Origin: Crotalaria pallida
Taxonomy: Eukaryota > Streptophyta > Magnoliopsida > Fabales > Fabaceae
Reading direction: 5' to 3'
Length of the DNA: 64,000 nucleotides
Assembly: GCA_037953625.1 (NCBI GenBank)
Contig: CM075656.1
Location: 89,857,001 to 89,921,000, forward strand
Shown piece after piece: positions 59,970-64,000 of this stretch; position 1 is the first letter of the stretch, and every line of letters starts with the position of its first letter. The position numbers and the translations under genes are program-made. The notes under the pieces were generated by a model. The model was not told where the DNA came from, did not search any database, and worked only from the letters and a program-made list of their open reading frames with translations.

Positions 59970-60150
59970 TTTTTTATAGGAAAAGAGGAAATTCATTAAG
60001 CCGGGCGAAGAGTATAAGACATACTCAAAAAACACCCCATCTAATACAAACAATAAAAGTCATTACTACATTCACACATAAAACCAAGGAAACACAAAAA
60101 GGATGAAAACAAGAAGCAACTACCAAGTCATAACAACAAAAGAAACTAAA
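59970..60150 (-). repeat. Possible LINE 3' end, minus strand
   Basis: Read on the minus strand, the sequence 'CTCTTCGCCCGGCTTAATGA', then AATTTCCTCTTTTCCTATAAAAAAG, resembles the 3' terminus and A-tail of plant LINE elements. No open frame supports it. Confidence 0.3.
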
Positions 60151-60359
60151 TTCCCCAACCCAAAATCATAACAACCAAGTCATAACTACCAAGTCACAAA
60201 AAGGGTGAAGAGTATAACAACCAAATAAAACATACAAAGTATGCCCTAATCCAAAGTTGAAGGAACAAATAAATTTGAAGGAACAACTTTAATAATTTAA
60301 AGTTGAGAACCTGCAAAATGTCCTAATCCAAAGAGATGCAGCAGACACTAGTAGAAAAA

Positions 60360-60870
60360 ATGGATTTTACATCGGCCATTTAACATTTGTTTTAAAAAAA
60401 TGATGTAAAAACAAAATGCGGTGGCAAACTTGTAAATAAGTTTAAAAAGGAAAGCATTACGCATCAGGTTTTTTATGTTAATTGATGCAGAATGTCTAAT
60501 TTTAGTACTTTTCGCATCAGATTTTATTTAAATGATGCGAAATGTTTAGTGCGATGGCAAACTTGTAAATATAATAAATTTAAGGAAATAAACATTCCGC
60601 ATCTCTTTTTTAGTTAACTGATGCGGAATGTCTGATTGTATTACTTTTCGCATCAGGTTTCAAATAAAAGATGCAAAATGTTGAGCGGTGACAAACTTGT
60701 AAAAATGATAATTTTAATAAATAAACATTCTGCATCTCTTTTTATTTGACTGATGCGGAATGAGCCTACTTTTCGCATCATATTTTTCTAAATAAATGAT
60801 GTGAATTGTGTCAAAAAGTAAAACTACTTTTGGCATCATGTTTTTTTAAATAAATGATGTGAATTGTCTT
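60360..60870. repeat. Subterminal palindromic repeat array of the CACTA element
   Basis: The heptamer-like core GCATCA/TGATGC occurs more than ten times in both orientations, often as hairpins such as CATTCCGCATC...GATGCGGAATG (60591-60630 and 60725-60761). The phrase GGTGGCAAACTTGTAAAT recurs three times with changes. In characterised CACTA elements such arrays are where the transposase binds. Confidence 0.75.
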
Positions 60871-60879
60871 AAAAATGAC

Positions 60880-62129
60880 CCGCCAAACATTCATATTCCT
60901 ACCGCGTTGCTTCTTCTCCTTTTGGTGGAGAACCCTAAAACTAAAAATTCACTCTGGTTCTTCTCCCTCCAGCCCTTCGATTCTCACCCTCCAGCCCAGC
61001 CACCGCCGACGCTCTCCCTCCGGTTCTCACCCTCCAGCCCAGCTACGACCGTCGTTCTCCCTCCGGTTCTCCCTTCAATTCTCACCCTCCAGCCCAGCCA
61101 CCTCCGTTTTTACAAAGAACCGGGATTAATAACGATAAAAACCCTCCCAGCCCAAACACAAACGCAAAGGCTCACTTATAGTCTTTCCCCTTCGAACGTA
61201 ACTCTGTGTTCTTCTTCCTCTCCTTCCTCCGTCGTCTCCTCTCACCACGGTTTTCTCTCTCTCCTGTTCACTCGATATGGTTTTGTTTTGTTTTCGTGTT
61301 TCATATTTTCGTTTTCGTCGCACAGTGTCGGCCACTCTCTCTTTCTCTCTCTATTCTCTTTCGTTGATGCACCGATTGGTAACGATTCCCTTCTCCAATT
61401 CCTTCTCCGCCTCTCTCTCTCTCTCTCAATTTCTTAGGTTTTCCTCGTTGCGTTGATTACTAATTGCTTTGTGAATTGGGGATTAGGGTGTTCCGGTTTC
61501 GTAAACTCATCACATTGCTTTGTAATCGCTTAAATTTTGTTAATTTTTCTCTAGGTTTTGTGCGGATTTTGCGTTTTGATATTTGCTTGAGATCTGTGTT
61601 GTGTTGTTGCTAGGGTTGGGTTTCAGTTTCACTGACTGGCCCCGTTTACTGTTTGATTTGGTTATCAGTGATTGTTGTGAATTGTTGCTAGGGTTTGAGA
61701 TCTTTGATTCTAGGGTTTTATAGTTGGATTATGCTATGTCTTTGAGATTATTTTTGAATAACAACCCATTCTGAAAAATTTTAATTGGGGGCATATATGT
61801 GAAAGGCATTCTGATACCTGCTGTTGTGGTATTTTAATTTGCCATGTAATTTGAACTTGTTATTTGATGAGTTTAATTTTGGATGGCAATTCGGTTAACC
61901 GTGTTTTTTGTGGAGGTATGAAACATGAAGTTCGGCTTGATTAAATTGAACTTGTAAGCAGTGATGCTCTATCTTGATGGTCATGTCATGCAGTATATGT
62001 GATCAAATTAACCTTCCTCACCAAGATTTTTGGTTATTGTTAATTGTTAATGCTATGGTCATGCAGATTCTGGAGTTTACAGAAGTTGTGAGAGATTGAC
62101 AGACCACTTGAGACTGTATAGCTAAGGGT
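60880..62129 (+). other. Captured 5' leader and intron inside the CACTA element
   Basis: A C/T-rich stretch (60930-61120) has three copies of a roughly 50-bp unit containing 'CTCACCCTCCAGCCCAGC'. It is followed by leader-like sequence to a donor near 61378 (CCGATTG|GTAACG), intron-like T-rich sequence and an acceptor TGCAG at 62066. The exon that follows leads into the ATG at 62130. This has the form of the 5' UTR and first intron of a host gene. The long frame over 60859-61437 is low-complexity and probably not translated. Confidence 0.45.
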
Positions 62130-62560
62130 ATGGACCACTGGGGTGTTCGTCATCGAGCTCTGTACATTGGTCAGGGTGAGGAGCATGGAAGGCGACTTCC
62201 TTCTGATGTTCCGAATGAAGAGGAATCAAGTGATGAAGAAGAAGAAGAAGAAGAAGAGGAAGAAAAAGTCGTTAAAACTGAACCTGTTTTTACTTTTTAT
62301 GCTAGAAAATGCCTGTTTGCTAGAAGATAGGAAAAGGAAGCGCCCTTGCCTTACTGATCTTAGAGAGGTGAAAGAGGAGTCATGTGCGAAGCCAGTTGGT
62401 AGGAAGCTTAAGTTAAAGAAGCATGAAAGTAAGGACAGATGGTCAGCCGAGAGGTAAAAAAAAGGGTCATATTCTTTCTGTTGTTATCCTCATTATTAGT
62501 AACATATGTTAAGTTGAGGCAATCATGTGATGCAGGTATAATTTGGCTACACTTGGGTGC
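62130..62560 (+). pseudogene. DYAD/AMEIOTIC1 (SWI1)-like gene fragment
   Basis: ATG 62130 reads MDHWGVRHRALYIGQGEEHG and a long Glu run, matching in style the WGRRLRVQY region and acidic stretch of Arabidopsis DYAD. After a one-base shift (62265-62330) the frame continues KRKRPCLTDLREVKEES, then ESKDRWSAER, splices (62453|GT...AG|62536, an 82-base intron) into YNLA. The DRWSxERYxLAE motif opens the conserved DYAD/AM1 domain, required in meiosis for cohesion and entry into recombination. The domain stops there: sequence from about 62550 belongs to an unrelated RS-protein fragment in another frame. This is a truncated, frameshifted copy with introns retained. Confidence 0.55.
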
Positions 62561-62585
62561 TCTAAGATTCTGGGAGTGTCGCTCA

Positions 62586-63448
62586 CGTGTTGGTTCACGA
62601 GGCCTAGGAAGCGGAAGGCGACGAAGTCCTAGTCCTTATAGGCGTCGTGGAAGTCCAATTTATGGGTATGACCGAAGGTGCGTTTGTTGTATGCTCATGC
62701 TATGAGTTAAAGAATTATGCATTTCAAATAACTTTTTCAAATATTTAAGCCTTTTATTTACAGCGTTGCTGTCCTTCCTTTGAAATATGATATCTTTGAT
62801 GGGATACTTGTGCTTGATTTGCAAATCAATAGGAGAACCACCTATCCCTTCAGTGTCTAGTATCTTACCTTTTATTCTTTTTAATTTTCGTAGGTTTGTT
62901 CTTAGTTACTGAAGGCTCTGTTTAATGTTGGTTATAGTGGTTTTTTCCCCAATATTATTTAGTTAATTTACTATGCTCTGTATCTAGAGAAATCTAATGG
63001 TTTGATTTGATGTTAGTATTGTTAGTCTTTCCTAGCATTAGTTCAGGACAGGACATTTAAACATTTATAAATTATAAAATATAAAGCTAAAATAAGTATA
63101 AAGTTAACTAGTTGGTGGGGTAGCCAGCCAAGTTGTCTCGTTGAAAATCCAGCCAGTCTATATTTTGTAAATGCAAAATGCTATATTTCTTAGAAGATCT
63201 AACTTTTTAGTAGCAAACTTCCTTGCAATCTATTTATCTTGTCATGTTTTATTGTTTGGTTTAGAAGGTTCATTAAATCTGGCGTCACCTAATATTAATA
63301 TGTTTGGTTTGCTTCATTGTATCAGGAGTTATAGCCCGCGTGGTAGAAGATCTCCAAGAAGACGTAGCATAACACCTCCACATGGTCGGATTTACAGCAG
63401 GTCCCCTCCTTACCGCCATTCTCGCCGTTACTCGCCATATGCCACTGG
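62586..63448 (+). pseudogene. RS-domain (SR-type splicing protein) gene fragment, two exons
   Basis: Exon A (about 62586-62677) encodes SRGLGSGRRRSPSPYRRRGS then PIYGYDR. Exon B (63326-63448) encodes SYSPRGRRSPRRRSITPPHG and RIYSRSPPYRHSRRYSPYAT. The splice sites (CGAAG|GTGCG, ATCAG|GAGTT, ACTGG|GTATG) are intact and the phases agree. The RS/SP-rich composition is that of SR or SR-like splicing factors; no RNA-recognition motif is present, so only part of the RS domain was captured. I cannot name the parent. Confidence 0.6.
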
Positions 63449-64000
63449 GTATGTTAGTTATGTTCGATTAAGTTGTTAGTGCTGTGAGTTAAATACTAGA
63501 CATGATAGTGAGTACTTCCTATCAACTTTGTTAATTTAAATTTTTAATATTTTTTCAGAGTTTAAGATCAGAATGTGAATGGAAGAAATGCTCGATGGCT
63601 GTTAAGGAGTTATCTACGCTATAAATTAGTTCGCCTAGAATTGGCTAAGTATACACACGACATGTTAATTATGTTTAATATCTTTTTTCTTTTATGTTTT
63701 CATTTCTATAATTTTGTTAAAGAAAGTTCAAGTTTATGTTGGTTCAGGAAGGAATTAGATGCTTGACTAGTGACAACTATTGGTTGGATAATGAAATTAT
63801 TTTATGTACATGATGGTTTTAATGTTAGACATTTTATAAGATATATTGATAGTTTCCTAACTTGGATTAATTTATTCAGCATGTTTACTGTGTTTCTGTT
63901 GCTCCATGGCTTTGCAGGTTCTTCTAGAGTTGCTAGTTCATGAGCTTTCAGATTCTATGAGGGATAATGGGTGCGATGAGACGATCGCGGATAGTTTGAT
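63449..64000. other. Continuation of the CACTA interior to the window edge
   Basis: T-rich intron-like sequence with a possible acceptor TTTTTCAG near 63558, and a last open stretch after GCAG near 63918 (VLLELLVHELSDSM) that runs off the window. I cannot assign it. It may be a further captured exon. Confidence 0.3.

Larger units (their letters stand above)
60346..64000 (+). mobile_element. CACTA (En/Spm) transposon, 5' part, carrying captured gene fragments; runs off the window
   Basis: The sequence begins CACTAGTAGAAAAAATGGAT at 60346, a typical CACTA terminal inverted repeat. It is followed (60360-60870) by many short subterminal motifs in both orientations (GCATCAG, GATGCGGAATG, CATTCCGCATC, GGTGGCAAACTTGTAAA), the binding-site arrays typical of CACTA elements. 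After about 60880 come leader-like sequence, an intron, DYAD-like exons and RS-domain exons. The opposite terminus is not in the window and no transposase is seen, so the extent is inferred. Confidence 0.7.

Noticed and set aside
60859..61437. 192-codon open frame at the CACTA interior
   Set aside because: Composition is leader-like (CT-rich, tandem 50-bp units), there is no recognisable domain, and it precedes a clear 5' UTR intron.
1..64000. CRISPR arrays, tRNA or rRNA genes
   Set aside because: Repeats are either tandem minisatellites or transposon ends with no regular spacer pattern. I found no cloverleaf-forming tRNA or rRNA segment; tRNA-like boxes belong to SINE-like elements.

Overview
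The window is plant nuclear DNA. Genes are split by many AT-rich introns with GT/AG borders, most intergenic sequence is AT-rich, and plant-specific families are present (DMP, PPR, RINGLET, plant-type glucan phosphorylase). A papilionoid legume is the most likely source, judged from repeat flavour such as the 'GGCTTAAATATG..TTTTAGTCCCT' element inside an intron; this is inference. There are no bacterial operons, CRISPR arrays, rRNA genes or tRNA genes that I can support.

Five loci look like working genes: a DMP/DUF679 membrane protein (4338-4970, +), a P-class PPR protein (5958-7394, -), a RINGLET-type homeobox/DDT chromatin-remodelling subunit in 18 exons (11594-22421, +), a type II DnaJ/Hsp40 co-chaperone in 3 exons (24595-27093, -), and a 22-exon alpha-glucan phosphorylase (39677-51018, +). 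The exon models keep reading frame throughout, giving about 1744, 350 and 1012 residues for the three split genes. The phosphorylase is the most unusual gene: its first exon encodes a probable plastid transit peptide and an ACT regulatory domain fused in one open frame to the phosphorylase, it lacks the long insertion of ordinary plastid Pho1, and several normally constant active-site neighbours are changed.

The rest is a dense record of transposition. An F-box gene (30689-32763, -) is broken by a 712-bp TRIM retrotransposon array (LTR-internal-LTR-internal-LTR, 160/116/160/116/160 bp, 5-bp target duplication), by nested microsatellite duplications and by frameshifts. A PIF/Harbinger transposase remnant lies at 33208-33707. 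Two non-autonomous Helitrons on the minus strand (34792-37910 and 52103-53158) each carry tandem repeats. A family of TIR elements with diagnostic hairpins (2554-3530 and near 8643-10463) includes one member carrying an RS-rich exon from a host gene. A Mutator-type MITE with a perfect 9-bp target duplication sits in the next-to-last (21st) phosphorylase intron. Stowaway MITEs recur in introns and spacers.

From 60346 to the right edge the window appears to lie inside a CACTA (En/Spm) transposon. It begins with CACTA, continues with subterminal palindromic repeats, and then carries exon-intron pieces of at least two unrelated genes: a DYAD/AMEIOTIC1-like meiotic protein and an RS-domain splicing protein. 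Its other end is outside the window. A tandem duplication also surrounds the DMP gene and has left a truncated copy of the PPR 3' end near 2170-2215.
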